The notes under the pieces are model-generated. The model worked only from the letters and a program-made list of their open reading frames with translations, did no database searches and had not been told where the DNA came from. The translations under genes were made by a program, and so were the position numbers. From Neorhizobium alkalisoli (GTDB lineage Bacteria; Pseudomonadota; Alphaproteobacteria; Rhizobiales; Rhizobiaceae): DNA of 64,000 nt. How positions within the stretch are numbered: position 1 is the first letter of the stretch; every line of letters starts with the position of its first letter. The DNA lies in assembly GCF_007829835.1 (NCBI RefSeq), contig NZ_VIWP01000003.1:186001-250000 (forward strand). Direction: 5' to 3'. Shown here in pieces: positions 28,892 to 39,416 of the stretch.

Positions 28892-29638
28892 ATGAAGGCG
28901 CTTATTGTCGGAGTTGCAAACGAACACTCGCTGGCCTGGGGCTGCGCCAAGGCTTTGAGGGCACGCGGCGTCGATCTTGCGATCACCTACCAGAACGCCA
29001 AGGCCGAACCTCATGTCCGGCCGCTTGCCGAGGAAATCGGCGCAGAAATCATCATGCCGCTCGATGTCGGCCGGCCGGAAGAGATGTCGGCCCTTTTCGG
29101 CGCGATCAAGCAGCGCTGGGGTCGGCTGGACTTCATGCTGCACGCCATCGCTTTTGCCCCTAAAGCCGATCTGCACGGCCGCGTCGTCGACTGTTCGCCG
29201 GAAGGTTTTTCGATGGCGATGGACATTTCCTGCCATTCGCTGATCCGCATGGTGCGCCATGCCGAACCGCTGATGGAAGACAGCGGCTCCGTCGTCACCC
29301 TCTCCTATCTCGGCGCCGAACGGGCGGTATCCAGTTACGGCATGATGGGCCCGGTCAAGGCGGCGCTGGAAAGCAGTGTCCGTTACCTAGCCTCCGAACT
29401 CGGCGAAAAGGGTATCCGCGTCAACGCGTTGTCTGCAGGCCCGGTCCGCACCCGCGCCGCCTCCGGCCTCGTCGATCTCGACGGCCTGATCGAGGACACG
29501 CTGGCCGGCGCGCCGATCAAGCAGCTGGTCACGATCGATCAGGTCGGCGCCATGGCCGCCTTCCTGATGTCCCCGGAAGCCCGCTATGTCACCGGGCAGA
29601 CGATCTATGTCGATGGCGGTTACAGCATCGCGGCATAA
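28892..29638 (+). CDS. fabI: Enoyl-[acyl-carrier-protein] reductase (FabI-type SDR)
   Basis: 248-residue short-chain dehydrogenase of the FabI group, catalysing the last step of fatty-acid elongation. It shows the FabI-specific cofactor loop (GVANEHSLAWGCA), the first active tyrosine in SYLGAERA, and the catalytic YX6K pair in YGMMGPVKAALE. It is somewhat shorter than the usual ~270 residues, so it may be a second, paralogous FabI. GGAG lies six bases before the ATG at 28892. Confidence 0.88.
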   Translation: MKALIVGVANEHSLAWGCAKALRARGVDLAITYQNAKAEPHVRPLAEEIGAEIIMPLDVGRPEEMSALFGAIKQRWGRLDFMLHAIAFAPKADLHGRVVDCSPEGFSMAMDISCHSLIRMVRHAEPLMEDSGSVVTLSYLGAERAVSSYGMMGPVKAALESSVRYLASELGEKGIRVNALSAGPVRTRAASGLVDLDGLIEDTLAGAPIKQLVTIDQVGAMAAFLMSPEARYVTGQTIYVDGGYSIAA

Positions 29639-29668
29639 GAAACCAAAGCAGCTAAAGGCAGTCGAAGC

Positions 29669-30166
29669 TCACGGCTTCGGCTTGCCGTTCTTCCACACCG
29701 GATTCTGGTTGTAGAGCGGCACTGTCGAGATCGCCATCTTGGCCGAACCATCGGTCAGTTCGCGCGTATGGACGAGATAGATCAACGTGTCGTTCGCCTT
29801 GTCGTAGATTCGATTGACGACCATCTTCTTCCAGATCAGCGACATGCCGGCGCGAAACACCTCGTCGCCATCCTTGGACAGATCGATATCGCCGATCTCG
29901 ATCGGCCCGGTCTGATTGCAGGAAATCGAATTGTTCGACGGATCCTCGAACCAGTTGCCGTTCTTCAGGCGGTCGATGACACCGCGATCGAAATAGGTGA
30001 CATGACAGGTGACGCCCTTCACCTTCGGATCTGCCAGCGCCTCAACCACGATGTCATTGCCGGTCCAGTCGACACCGACCTGACCGACGACTTCGGCGGA
30101 GGCAGGCGTCTGAAAAAGGCCTAGCGCAAGCGCGGCTGCAGGCATGATGGAAGCAAGTCGGCGCAT
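29669..30166 (-). CDS. creA: CreA family periplasmic protein
   Basis: 165 residues. A signal peptide ending ASAE (about residue 25) precedes the CreA domain (WTGNDIVVEALADPKVKGVTCH, FEDPSNNSISC, LIWKKMVVNRIYD). Two cysteines could form a disulfide. The family's function is not established. The ATG at 30166 has GGAG upstream. It is convergent with fabI. Confidence 0.9.
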   Translation of the reverse strand: MRRLASIMPAAALALGLFQTPASAEVVGQVGVDWTGNDIVVEALADPKVKGVTCHVTYFDRGVIDRLKNGNWFEDPSNNSISCNQTGPIEIGDIDLSKDGDEVFRAGMSLIWKKMVVNRIYDKANDTLIYLVHTRELTDGSAKMAISTVPLYNQNPVWKNGKPKP

Positions 30167-30245
30167 CAAAAATCTCCGGTCAACGATCCGTGATCAGAGA
30201 TAGGATTTTTCGCCTATGTTGCAATACGCCTTCGGGTTTGACGGT

Positions 30246-30836
30246 TCAGCGTGTCCGCAGCGTACAGGGCGCATATCCGCCGGCATAAAGCCGACCGACC
30301 GTCATGCCGATCCTGCCCGGAATGTCGCGCACATGCTTGGCGCCCACCGACCGCGCAATCGCAAGCGTCGCCTCGGCACAGATTGCCGCATCCTCGGCCG
30401 CGTTGTGATGGCGAAAGGACAGGCCGAGATGGCCGGCCAGAACATTGAGCTTGTGGCTGCCAAGCTGCGGCCAGGCATGTTTCGCCATTTTGACGCTGCA
30501 GAGATAGGAAAGCTCGGGATAGGACTGCCGGTACTGGTCGAGCGTCGCCCGCCAGACGCTGAAATCGAAGGCGGCATTATGGGCGATCATCGTCGCGCCG
30601 ACAAAATCATCGGCGAACTCGTCCATCACCTCGGGAAATTCACCCGCATTCTCGACGTCATCAGGCGTAATCCCGTGGACGGCGATGTTGAAGGAGGAAA
30701 ACCGCATGTCCTTCGGCCGGATCAACCGCTCCTCGACCCGGACGACCCGGCCATCCTCGATCCAGGCAAGCCCGACCGAGCAGGCGCTGCCGCGTTGCTC
30801 GTTGGCGGTTTCGAAATCGATGGCGATGGTTTTCAA
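30246..30836 (-). CDS. DEDDh 3'-5' exonuclease (DnaQ-like)
   Basis: 196-residue exonuclease-fold protein. Exo I IAIDFETAN supplies the Asp and Glu, Exo II AHNAAFDFSVW the next Asp, and Exo III HHNAAEDA the His and Asp. It resembles the stand-alone epsilon-like exonucleases that trim 3' ends in repair. The start codon appears to be TTG at 30836, since no in-frame ATG lies between it and the upstream stop; GGGACGG lies before it. Confidence 0.88.
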   Translation of the reverse strand: MKTIAIDFETANEQRGSACSVGLAWIEDGRVVRVEERLIRPKDMRFSSFNIAVHGITPDDVENAGEFPEVMDEFADDFVGATMIAHNAAFDFSVWRATLDQYRQSYPELSYLCSVKMAKHAWPQLGSHKLNVLAGHLGLSFRHHNAAEDAAICAEATLAIARSVGAKHVRDIPGRIGMTVGRLYAGGYAPCTLRTR

Positions 30837-30951
30837 ATGCAGCCGTCCCGGATGATTGTGCCGGGACTTCTAGCGCCGGCTGGGCGATTCGGCAAAGAAT
30901 GTGAGATATGGCACCTTGACCCATCGCGGCTTTTCCGGCCTCATACCCACT

Positions 30952-31069
30952 ATGACCAACACCGTCGCCCTTACCCATCTTACCATGACCATCCGCCCTG
31001 CAGGGCGTGTGGCGGGTTTGGCGCGTTAGCCGGTCATCCGTCCACCACCCTGCCGAACGTTGGCAGGGT
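30952..31069 (+). promoter_or_regulatory. Possible leader with short ORF and two hairpins before the GNAT gene
   Basis: A 25-codon frame (ATG 30952 to TAG 31029) ends just before a perfect 8-bp hairpin (accctgcc / ggcagggt, 31047-31069). It contains a 14-base palindrome, cgccctgcagggcg. The short frame has no good ribosome site. This could be an attenuation-type leader for the acetyltransferase, but the evidence is only positional. Confidence 0.3.
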
Positions 31070-31114
31070 CGGGAGATACCGCTCTGCTTCGGCATCAAGA
31101 CCAAGGAGAGCGAC

Positions 31115-31657
31115 ATGAAAATTCCGGACGACGATATCAGCGAAAAACCACCCCGAGCGGCCAAGCTTCAGGGCTTCGTCATCCGCGCGGCAACCCCGGA
31201 CGATGCGGAGGCGATTTCTCTGCTCGCCAACCTGCCCGGTTACCGCTTCGGGACCTTGCGCATGCCCTTCCAGACCGTCGCAGAAACCCGCAAATGGCTG
31301 GAAAACCCTGCGCCGGGGGCAAACAGGCTGGTCGCGGATCTCGACGGGCTTGTGATCGGTGATATCTTTCTCGGACCGAATTCGGGCCGACGCCGGCATG
31401 CGGCGACGCTTGGCATGGGCGTCCACGACGACTTTGACGGCCGCGGCGTCGGCTCGGCGCTGATGAAAGCCGTACTCGATATTGCCGACAACTGGCTGAA
31501 CCTGAAACGCGTCGAGCTGACGGTCTATACCGACAATCAAAGCGCCATCCGCCTCTATGAGAAAAACGGCTTCGTCACCGAGGGCCATTTCAAGGATTTC
31601 GCTTTTCGCGACGGCCGCTTCGTCGATGCCTATTCGATGGCGCGACTAAAGGGGTAA
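31115..31657 (+). CDS. GNAT family N-acetyltransferase
   Basis: 180-residue acetyl-CoA-dependent acyltransferase. Motif A (GMGVHDDFDGRGVGSALM) binds the CoA pyrophosphate, and the C-terminal ELTVYTDNQSAIRLYEKNGFVTEG is the usual GNAT motif B. Substrate unknown; it may modify an amino acid, protein N-terminus or small molecule. AAGGAG precedes the ATG at 31115. Confidence 0.92.
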   Translation: MKIPDDDISEKPPRAAKLQGFVIRAATPDDAEAISLLANLPGYRFGTLRMPFQTVAETRKWLENPAPGANRLVADLDGLVIGDIFLGPNSGRRRHAATLGMGVHDDFDGRGVGSALMKAVLDIADNWLNLKRVELTVYTDNQSAIRLYEKNGFVTEGHFKDFAFRDGRFVDAYSMARLKG

Positions 31658-31684
31658 GGGCTTCGGCTTGTCTAAAAAAATCAA

Positions 31685-31722
31685 CCGGCGTAAAGTGGTC
31701 ACAGGTGACCCTTTTACGCCGG
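31685..31722. promoter_or_regulatory. 38-bp palindrome, probable operator of the Phd/PIN toxin-antitoxin operon
   Basis: Two 18-base arms (ccggcgtaaagtggtcac and gtgacccttttacgccgg) pair with two mismatches around a 2-base centre. It ends 7 bases before the antitoxin ATG and abuts its GGAG ribosome site. Such sites are where Phd-type antitoxin/toxin complexes autorepress. Confidence 0.7.
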
Positions 31723-31729
31723 AGCTACA

Positions 31730-31987
31730 ATGTCGACAGTCAGCCTGAAGGATGCGAAAGCAGCTTTTTCCAGCATCGTCGATCAGGCGAGCGCCGGAGA
31801 ATTCGTCACGATCACCCGTCATGGCAAACCGGCCGCAGTTCTGGTCAGCGTCGATGCCGCTGAGATTGCCAGGAAGGTATCGCTGACGCGACAGCACAGT
31901 CTTGCCGACCATCTTCTCGCATTCCCTGCCGGTGACGGGATCGATTTCGAGCGAAACAGGACGCCATCACGGGATATCGATCTGTGA
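31730..31987 (+). CDS. Type II antitoxin, Phd/YefM family
   Basis: 85 residues. The N-terminal Phd/YefM DNA-binding fold is recognisable in VSLKDAKAAFSSIVDQASAGEFVTITRHGKPAAVLVS, and the C-terminal tail would wrap the toxin. Its stop overlaps the toxin GTG (GTGA, 4 nt), the classic coupled antitoxin-first arrangement. A palindromic operator lies immediately upstream. Confidence 0.9.
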   Translation: MSTVSLKDAKAAFSSIVDQASAGEFVTITRHGKPAAVLVSVDAAEIARKVSLTRQHSLADHLLAFPAGDGIDFERNRTPSRDIDL

Positions 31988-32430
31988 GCGGATTTCTGCT
32001 CGATACGAACGTCATCTCGATAGCCTCGCCATCCGGACCAGGCGCGCCAAAAACGTTTGCGGCATGGTTGCGGCAACAGGAAGAAGCCGGCACGCTTTAT
32101 CTTTCGGTCGTTACCGTTCACGAGATCGAAAAGGGCACCCGGCTGCTTGAACACAAAAAGGCGACGGCACGTGCAGCCGATATCCGCAGCTGGCTCGATC
32201 GGTTGATCACGATATTCGAGGAGCGGATATTGCCCTTCGATATAGACGCGGCAATCGTTGCCGGAGAGTTGGAAGCCCTCGCATTGTCGAAAGGCCATCA
32301 ACCGGGAATGGCCGACGCGATGATCGCGGCGACCGCCAAAATCCACGACCTGACGATCGTGACCCGCAATACCAAGCATTTCGCCCCATTCGGCATCGAC
32401 ATCTCGACGCCGGAACAAATCGCGGGCTGA
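31984..32430 (+). CDS. PIN-domain (VapC-type) toxin ribonuclease
   Basis: 148-residue PIN nuclease. The acidic active site is visible as D7 in FLLDTNVIS, glutamate in VHEIEKG, aspartate in GMADAMIA and the IVTRNTKHF end motif. Free toxin would cleave tRNA, rRNA or mRNA. Translation starts at GTG (31984) overlapping the antitoxin stop. It is convergent with the NTF2-like gene, with two bases between. Confidence 0.92.
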   Translation: MSGFLLDTNVISIASPSGPGAPKTFAAWLRQQEEAGTLYLSVVTVHEIEKGTRLLEHKKATARAADIRSWLDRLITIFEERILPFDIDAAIVAGELEALALSKGHQPGMADAMIAATAKIHDLTIVTRNTKHFAPFGIDISTPEQIAG

Positions 32431-32432
32431 GC

Positions 32433-32891
32433 TCAGAACATCGTATTCGTGTTCGCAGATTTTTCCGGGATCGGCTGCACGGCATCCCAATGTTCCTCGA
32501 TCTTCCCGTCCTTGAGGCGAAAGATATCGACGATGGCATTGCCGCGTGTGCCGGGTTCGCGCAGCGCAAAGACATGCAGGATGACGTAATCGCCGTCCGT
32601 AAAGACCTGTCTGATCTCGCTATGCGACTGCGGGTATTTTTCCTTCAGGAAGGCGAGAAAGTTCTTGAGGCCCTCAGGCCCGTCCGCCGCGTTGGGATTG
32701 TGCTGCGTATAAGTGCCGAGATAAACGGAGGCGGCAGCAAAATCCTTCTGGTTCAGCGCCTTTTCATAAAAATCGAGAACGATTTCCTTGTTGCGCTTTT
32801 CGGTGGCAGACGGCTCCGCCTGCTGGGCAAAACTCGGCGCGGCGATAAACGTCGCCAGAGCAAGCGTGGCGATGGAAAGCGCAGATCTCAT
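32433..32891 (-). CDS. Exported NTF2-like (SnoaL-type) protein
   Basis: 152 residues with a clear signal peptide (MRSALSIATLALATF...SFAQQ), then a cone-shaped alpha+beta NTF2/SnoaL fold (FYEKALNQKDFAAASVYLG, YTQHNPNAADGPEGL, DIFRLKDGKIEEHWD). Family members range from isomerases to plain ligand binders, so the activity is not assigned. The ATG at 32891 has AGGA upstream; an ATG at 32909 is also in frame. Confidence 0.78.
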   Translation of the reverse strand: MRSALSIATLALATFIAAPSFAQQAEPSATEKRNKEIVLDFYEKALNQKDFAAASVYLGTYTQHNPNAADGPEGLKNFLAFLKEKYPQSHSEIRQVFTDGDYVILHVFALREPGTRGNAIVDIFRLKDGKIEEHWDAVQPIPEKSANTNTMF

Positions 32892-33002
32892 AAAAAATGT
32901 CCTGTTCATGTCGTGGCAATGCCGGCGGCCGTTTGAGGCCGCCCTGCGCATAGACACAAATCCCGCCGTCACGGGGAAATGAAAATCGCTTTACCGAAAA
33001 GA

Positions 33003-35168
<2,166 letters not shown>

Positions 35169-35299
35169 TTACTCCTTCGATCAGGAAATCGTTTTTAGAG
35201 CAAAATTTCATAAGCGAAAGACCGCGCCTCGCGGTTCCACTGCCTGATTTCCGTCATGATAATTGAAGCCATTCCTCGATGATGATATGGAGGTCATCA

Positions 35300-35596
35300 G
35301 TGGTTCGCGCAATCTGTCTGCTGAAAAGAAGGCTGGATCGCTCACCACGGTCATTCGTGGATCTCTCCGTTTTCGAAATACCGGAGCCATTGAGGGGCAG
35401 CAGGCATCTCTACAAATACCGTTTGGCGCTGGTCGTGAACGAAGTCTGCGTCATGCGGTATGACAATGAGGCCGGCAAAGGCGACCACCGGCATTTGGGA
35501 TCGGTCGAAACGCCCTATGCCTTCACGGACGTTTCGACATTGCTGCGCGACTTCTTCACCGAAGTCGAAAGGTTGGAAAAGAATGGCGACGCTTAG
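35300..35596 (+). CDS. tumE: TumE-like toxin of a TumE/TumA toxin-antitoxin pair
   Basis: 98 residues starting at GTG 35300, which has GGAGG six bases upstream; ATG codons at 35279 and 35282 lack one. The TumE family pattern is clear: VFEIPEPLRGSRHLYKYRLALV, then RYDNEAGKGDHRH, then TDVSTLLRDFFTEVERL. The biochemical activity of this family is not well defined. Its end overlaps the next gene by 14 bases, toxin first. Confidence 0.82.
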   Translation: MVRAICLLKRRLDRSPRSFVDLSVFEIPEPLRGSRHLYKYRLALVVNEVCVMRYDNEAGKGDHRHLGSVETPYAFTDVSTLLRDFFTEVERLEKNGDA

Positions 35597-35921
35597 GATA
35601 AACATCGCAACGGCAAGTGACATCATCGCCGATTTCGAAGCCTCCAGAAATCCCGGCAAGCCGACCTACAGTTTTGCGACATGGCAGGATCTCCATGCCG
35701 CCCTCACTCCTAACCGGGTTGCGATTCTTGCTGCCATGAAGAACAGGGGGGGCATGACGATGCGTGAAGTGTCCCGACTGGTGAAACGGGATTTTCGCCC
35801 CGTCCATGCGGATCTCGCCGGATTGCTTAAGATCGGCCTTCTCGATCGGCATGAAGCAGGTGTCATCTTTCCTTACACGGATGTGCATATAGATATATCG
35901 GACATATCCAAGGCCGCCTGA
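35583..35921 (+). CDS. tumA: TumA-like winged-helix antitoxin/transcriptional regulator
   Basis: 112 residues of the HVO_A0114-type putative DNA-binding family that pairs with TumE. The helix-turn-helix part is AALTPNRVAILAAMKNRGGMTMREVSRLVKRDFRPVHADLAGLLKIGLL, with a C-terminal beta wing. It presumably neutralises TumE and represses the operon. It begins inside the toxin gene (14-nt overlap). Confidence 0.82.
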   Translation: MATLRINIATASDIIADFEASRNPGKPTYSFATWQDLHAALTPNRVAILAAMKNRGGMTMREVSRLVKRDFRPVHADLAGLLKIGLLDRHEAGVIFPYTDVHIDISDISKAA

Positions 35922-36084
35922 CCTCGCGACAAACAGCATGGTCGAAATACGCCATAGATGCAGCCCGTCTCACGAATAAGTTCCGCCTTCTCCCTAAAAC
36001 TGTGCCCGCCTTGACTGGACGAAACCATGCCGCCGCCGTTAAACCGGCGCAGAACAGTCAAGTTAAGGGTCAGATAGGGAACGG

Positions 36085-36648
36085 ATGCAGAATCGCTGGC
36101 GGGATACGGGTTTGCGTTATGGGCTGGTGACACGTGGCCTGCACTGGCTGATGGCGCTGCTGCTCATCTGGCAGTTTTCCGGCATCGTGCTTTATAAGCT
36201 GTTCGGCCAGACAGCCGTCTCGGACCTGATCAACCTCACCCATGGCGAACTCGGCCTCGCTGTTCTTGTCCTTGCTGCAGTCAGGGCGGTCTGGGGCCTC
36301 TATAACCTGAAGGATCGCCCGCCGCATGAAAGCGGGCTGCTCGGCCTTGCGGCTCGCACCGGCCACCTGATGCTCTACCTGTTGATGCTGGCGATACCCG
36401 GCCTGGCGCTTCTGCGTGCGATCGGCTCGGAATGGGGCCTTACGCTGTTCGGCTGGCAGGTACTGCCGCGCACCGATACGAATGTCGAATGGATGGTGGC
36501 GCCGGGCAATCTTCTGCACGGGCTGTTCGCCTGGGCGCTGCTCGCGATGATCGCAGGCCATATCGCCATGGTCTTCATCCATCGTCATGTCTGGAAGGAT
36601 GACGTCCTGCGCCGCATGACAGGCCGAGCATCGGCGCCGGCCGAGTAA
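36085..36648 (+). CDS. Cytochrome b561 (CybB-type)
   Basis: 187-residue four-helix inner-membrane haem protein. Candidate haem-binding histidines are in TRGLHWLMA, LTHGELGL, NLLHGLFAW and AGHIAMVF. Such proteins move electrons between ubiquinol and oxygen or superoxide. GGGAACGG precedes the ATG. It is convergent with recN. Confidence 0.9.
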   Translation: MQNRWRDTGLRYGLVTRGLHWLMALLLIWQFSGIVLYKLFGQTAVSDLINLTHGELGLAVLVLAAVRAVWGLYNLKDRPPHESGLLGLAARTGHLMLYLLMLAIPGLALLRAIGSEWGLTLFGWQVLPRTDTNVEWMVAPGNLLHGLFAWALLAMIAGHIAMVFIHRHVWKDDVLRRMTGRASAPAE

Positions 36649-36651
36649 GGC

Positions 36652-38325
36652 TCAGCCGTTACCGGACAGCAGCCGCTTCGCCGCGGCCCTCGCCTCGTCC
36701 GTCACCGAGGCACCAGCGAGCATGCGGGCGATCTCTTCGGTCCGGTGTTCCGGCTCCATCGTCGCCACGCGAGTGGCGATCTTGTCGGACCCTTCGCCGG
36801 CCGGCCCCTTGGAGATGAGAAGATGCGTTGCTGCACGGGCCGCCACCTGCGGCGCGTGGGTAACGGAGAGAACCTGCACCGTTGCCGACAGGCGTTTCAG
36901 CCGCTGACCGATGGCATCCGCCACCGCACCACCGACACCGGTATCGATTTCGTCGAAGACGAGCGTCGGCGCGGAACCGCGATCGGCGAGCGCAACCTTC
37001 AGCGCCAGCAGGAAACGCGAAAGCTCGCCCCCTGAGGCAACCTTCATGATCGGGCCGGGACGCGTGCCCGGATTGGTCTGGACGTGGAATTCGACGGTAT
37101 CGATGCCCTCCGCCGTCGCTGCATCCGCATCGGCTGTCACTTCCACCATGAAGCGGGCACGTTCCAGTTTTAGCGCCGGCAATTCGGCCATGACGGCATC
37201 GGCCAGCGTGCCGGCACCCGCCGAGCGCTTGGCAGAAAGTGCCTGAGCCGCAGCGTCAAATTCCGCCTTGGCGGCGACGGCGATCTTTTCCAGTTCCCCG
37301 AGACGTTCTTCGCCGGCATCGAGATCGGCGAGATCAGCAACCATCTTTTCGGCCAGCGCCGGCAGGTCGACGACCGCGACCGAATATTTGCGACCGGCGG
37401 CACGCAGCGCAAACAGCCGTTCCTCGACGCGCTCAAGCTCGCGCGGATCGAATTCGGTACGGCGCAGTGCCGCCTCGACTTCCATCTGCGCGCTGGACAG
37501 GTGATTGAGGGCCTGGTCGAGCAGTTCGACGGTCTCTTCCAGAAGGCCTGGTGCCTCATGGCTCTTGCGTTCCAGCCTGCGCACCATCGAGGCAATCAGC
37601 GGCACGGGCGATGCATTGCCGTTCAGGAATTCGGACGCTTCCGAAATGTCGCCGGCGATTCGCTCCGACTTCTGCATTTTCGAGCGCTGTTCTGCGAGCT
37701 CGTCTTCCTCGCCGTCACGTGGCGCAAGCGCTTCCAGCTCTTCGACCGAAGCGCGGATATAGTCTGCCTCGCGGGCGGCGGCCTCCACCTTGGCCTTGTG
37801 CGCCTTGTAGGCGCGATCGGCATCACGCCATGAGCGGTAGAGGCCGGAAACGGTCGAAACCTCGTCAGTGAGGCCGGCAAAGGCATCCAGCAGCGTCCGG
37901 TGGGCATCGGTATCGATCAGCGCACGATCGTCATGCTGTCCGTGGATCTCGACCAGAACCTGGCCGATCTGGCGCATCAGCTGTACGCTGACCGGCTGGT
38001 CGTTGATCGAGGCGCGGGTGCGCCCGTCGGCGGACTGGATACGGCGAAAAATCAGGTCGCCGTCATCGTCGAGGCCATTGTCGCGCAGAAGTTTTCGGGC
38101 GGCATGGTTGCCCGGCACGTCGAACACGGCCGTCACCTGCCCCTTGTCCTCGCCATGGCGCACGAGACCGCCATCGCCGCGGCCGCCAAGGGCCAGCGAC
38201 AGACTGTCGAGAAGGATGGACTTACCCGCGCCGGTCTCGCCCGTCAGAACCGAAAGCCCGGCCTCGAAGGCGAGATCCAGCCGCTCGATCAGGACGATAT
38301 CGCGGATCGACAACTGGATCAGCAT
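36652..38325 (-). CDS. recN: DNA repair protein RecN
   Basis: 557-residue SMC-like ATPase for double-strand break repair. Walker A GETGAGKSILL is at the N-terminus, long coiled-coil arms lie in the middle, and the ABC signature SGGELSRFLLALK and Walker B VFDEIDTGVGG are near the C-terminus. It is 28 bases downstream of bamD on the same strand, a common arrangement in rhizobia. Confidence 0.96.
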   Translation of the reverse strand: MLIQLSIRDIVLIERLDLAFEAGLSVLTGETGAGKSILLDSLSLALGGRGDGGLVRHGEDKGQVTAVFDVPGNHAARKLLRDNGLDDDGDLIFRRIQSADGRTRASINDQPVSVQLMRQIGQVLVEIHGQHDDRALIDTDAHRTLLDAFAGLTDEVSTVSGLYRSWRDADRAYKAHKAKVEAAAREADYIRASVEELEALAPRDGEEDELAEQRSKMQKSERIAGDISEASEFLNGNASPVPLIASMVRRLERKSHEAPGLLEETVELLDQALNHLSSAQMEVEAALRRTEFDPRELERVEERLFALRAAGRKYSVAVVDLPALAEKMVADLADLDAGEERLGELEKIAVAAKAEFDAAAQALSAKRSAGAGTLADAVMAELPALKLERARFMVEVTADADAATAEGIDTVEFHVQTNPGTRPGPIMKVASGGELSRFLLALKVALADRGSAPTLVFDEIDTGVGGAVADAIGQRLKRLSATVQVLSVTHAPQVAARAATHLLISKGPAGEGSDKIATRVATMEPEHRTEEIARMLAGASVTDEARAAAKRLLSGNG

Positions 38326-38353
38326 GGGGCCTCTTTAACGTCTCTGGCGTCCG

Positions 38354-39220
38354 TCAGGCGCCGACGATCTTCGATGCGGCGCGCGAAATCCAGGAACCCT
38401 TGTTTTCACGCGGCTCGACGCCACTGCCCTTCAGGAGCTTGTAGCTGTCGGCATACCACTGGCTGTCGGGATAGTTGCGGCCGAGAACGGCAGCTGCCGT
38501 CTGGGCTTCTTCCACGATACCCATGGCGAAATAGGCTTCCGTCAGACGCGCCAGACTTTCTTCGACCTGGTTGGTATTGGAATAGGTCTCGACCACGGTG
38601 CGGAAGCGCTGGATCGCGGCCAGATATTCCTTGCGCTCGAGATAGTAGCGGCCGATCTGCATTTCCTTGCCGGCCAGCTGGTCGCGGGCAAAGCGGATCT
38701 TCGTCTGCGCATCCTCGACATATTCCGAATTCGGATAGTCGTTGACAACCTTGCTCATCGCCGAGATCGTGTTGGTGGCCGCCTTCTGGTCCTGCGTCAC
38801 GTCAGCGATCTGCTTGGAATAGGCCAGACCGACCAGATACTGGACGTAGGCCGAATCCTGCGAGCTCGGATACTGGTTCAGATAACGGTTGCCGGCGGCG
38901 ACTGCATCATCGTTGCGGCCGAGGCGGTATTTCGTGAACGTGCTCATCACCAGCGCCTTGCGGCCCCATTCCGTGAACGGGTTCTGGCGGTCGATGGCGT
39001 CGAACTTGCGGGCCGCCTCAAGCAGGTTGCCGGCCTTCATGTTCGCCAGACCCTGATTGTAGAGCATTTCCGGCGATTCGCTTTCGAAGCCGAGCTTCGT
39101 AATATCGACGTCCTTATCGGACTGGCAGGCCGTCATGCCCATCGCTGCGCCCGAAAGCACCAACGAGACGAGCGCCAGCCTTGCTGTTTTACGCATTCCT
39201 ACAGACTTCGCATTCGTCAT
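38354..39220 (-). CDS. bamD: Outer-membrane assembly lipoprotein BamD
   Basis: 288 residues. A lipoprotein signal with lipobox MTAC is followed by TPR-like repeats (MLYNQGLANMKAGNLLEAARKFDAI, KALVMSTFTKYRLGRNDDAVAAG, PNSEYVEDAQTKIRFAR). It is the essential partner of BamA in inserting beta-barrel proteins, such as the trimeric adhesin encoded here. The start at 39220 is chosen over 39196, which has AGGA too close. Confidence 0.94.
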   Translation of the reverse strand: MTNAKSVGMRKTARLALVSLVLSGAAMGMTACQSDKDVDITKLGFESESPEMLYNQGLANMKAGNLLEAARKFDAIDRQNPFTEWGRKALVMSTFTKYRLGRNDDAVAAGNRYLNQYPSSQDSAYVQYLVGLAYSKQIADVTQDQKAATNTISAMSKVVNDYPNSEYVEDAQTKIRFARDQLAGKEMQIGRYYLERKEYLAAIQRFRTVVETYSNTNQVEESLARLTEAYFAMGIVEEAQTAAAVLGRNYPDSQWYADSYKLLKGSGVEPRENKGSWISRAASKIVGA

Positions 39221-39364
39221 TCGACAGTTCCCGATGTCCCGCCCATTCCAGCCGGCTGTGAGAGCAGGCCGTTTCTAGCCATAAAAGCAATGGCAGGGCA
39301 ACGCAATGATGACGCATTAATGCATTTTTGTGGCGGGCGACCGCCCTATATGCCTGTCATCCAA

Positions 39365-39395
39365 GAAAAAACCGCTTTCCATCATGGAAAGCGGT
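39365..39395 (-). terminator. Intrinsic terminator after lpxC
   Basis: Perfect 11-bp stem (accgctttcca / tggaaagcggt, 3-nt loop) followed by TTTTTT on the minus strand, 21 bases after the stop. Confidence 0.93.
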
Positions 39396-39416
39396 CAAGG
39401 TTCACTGGAGGTGAAT

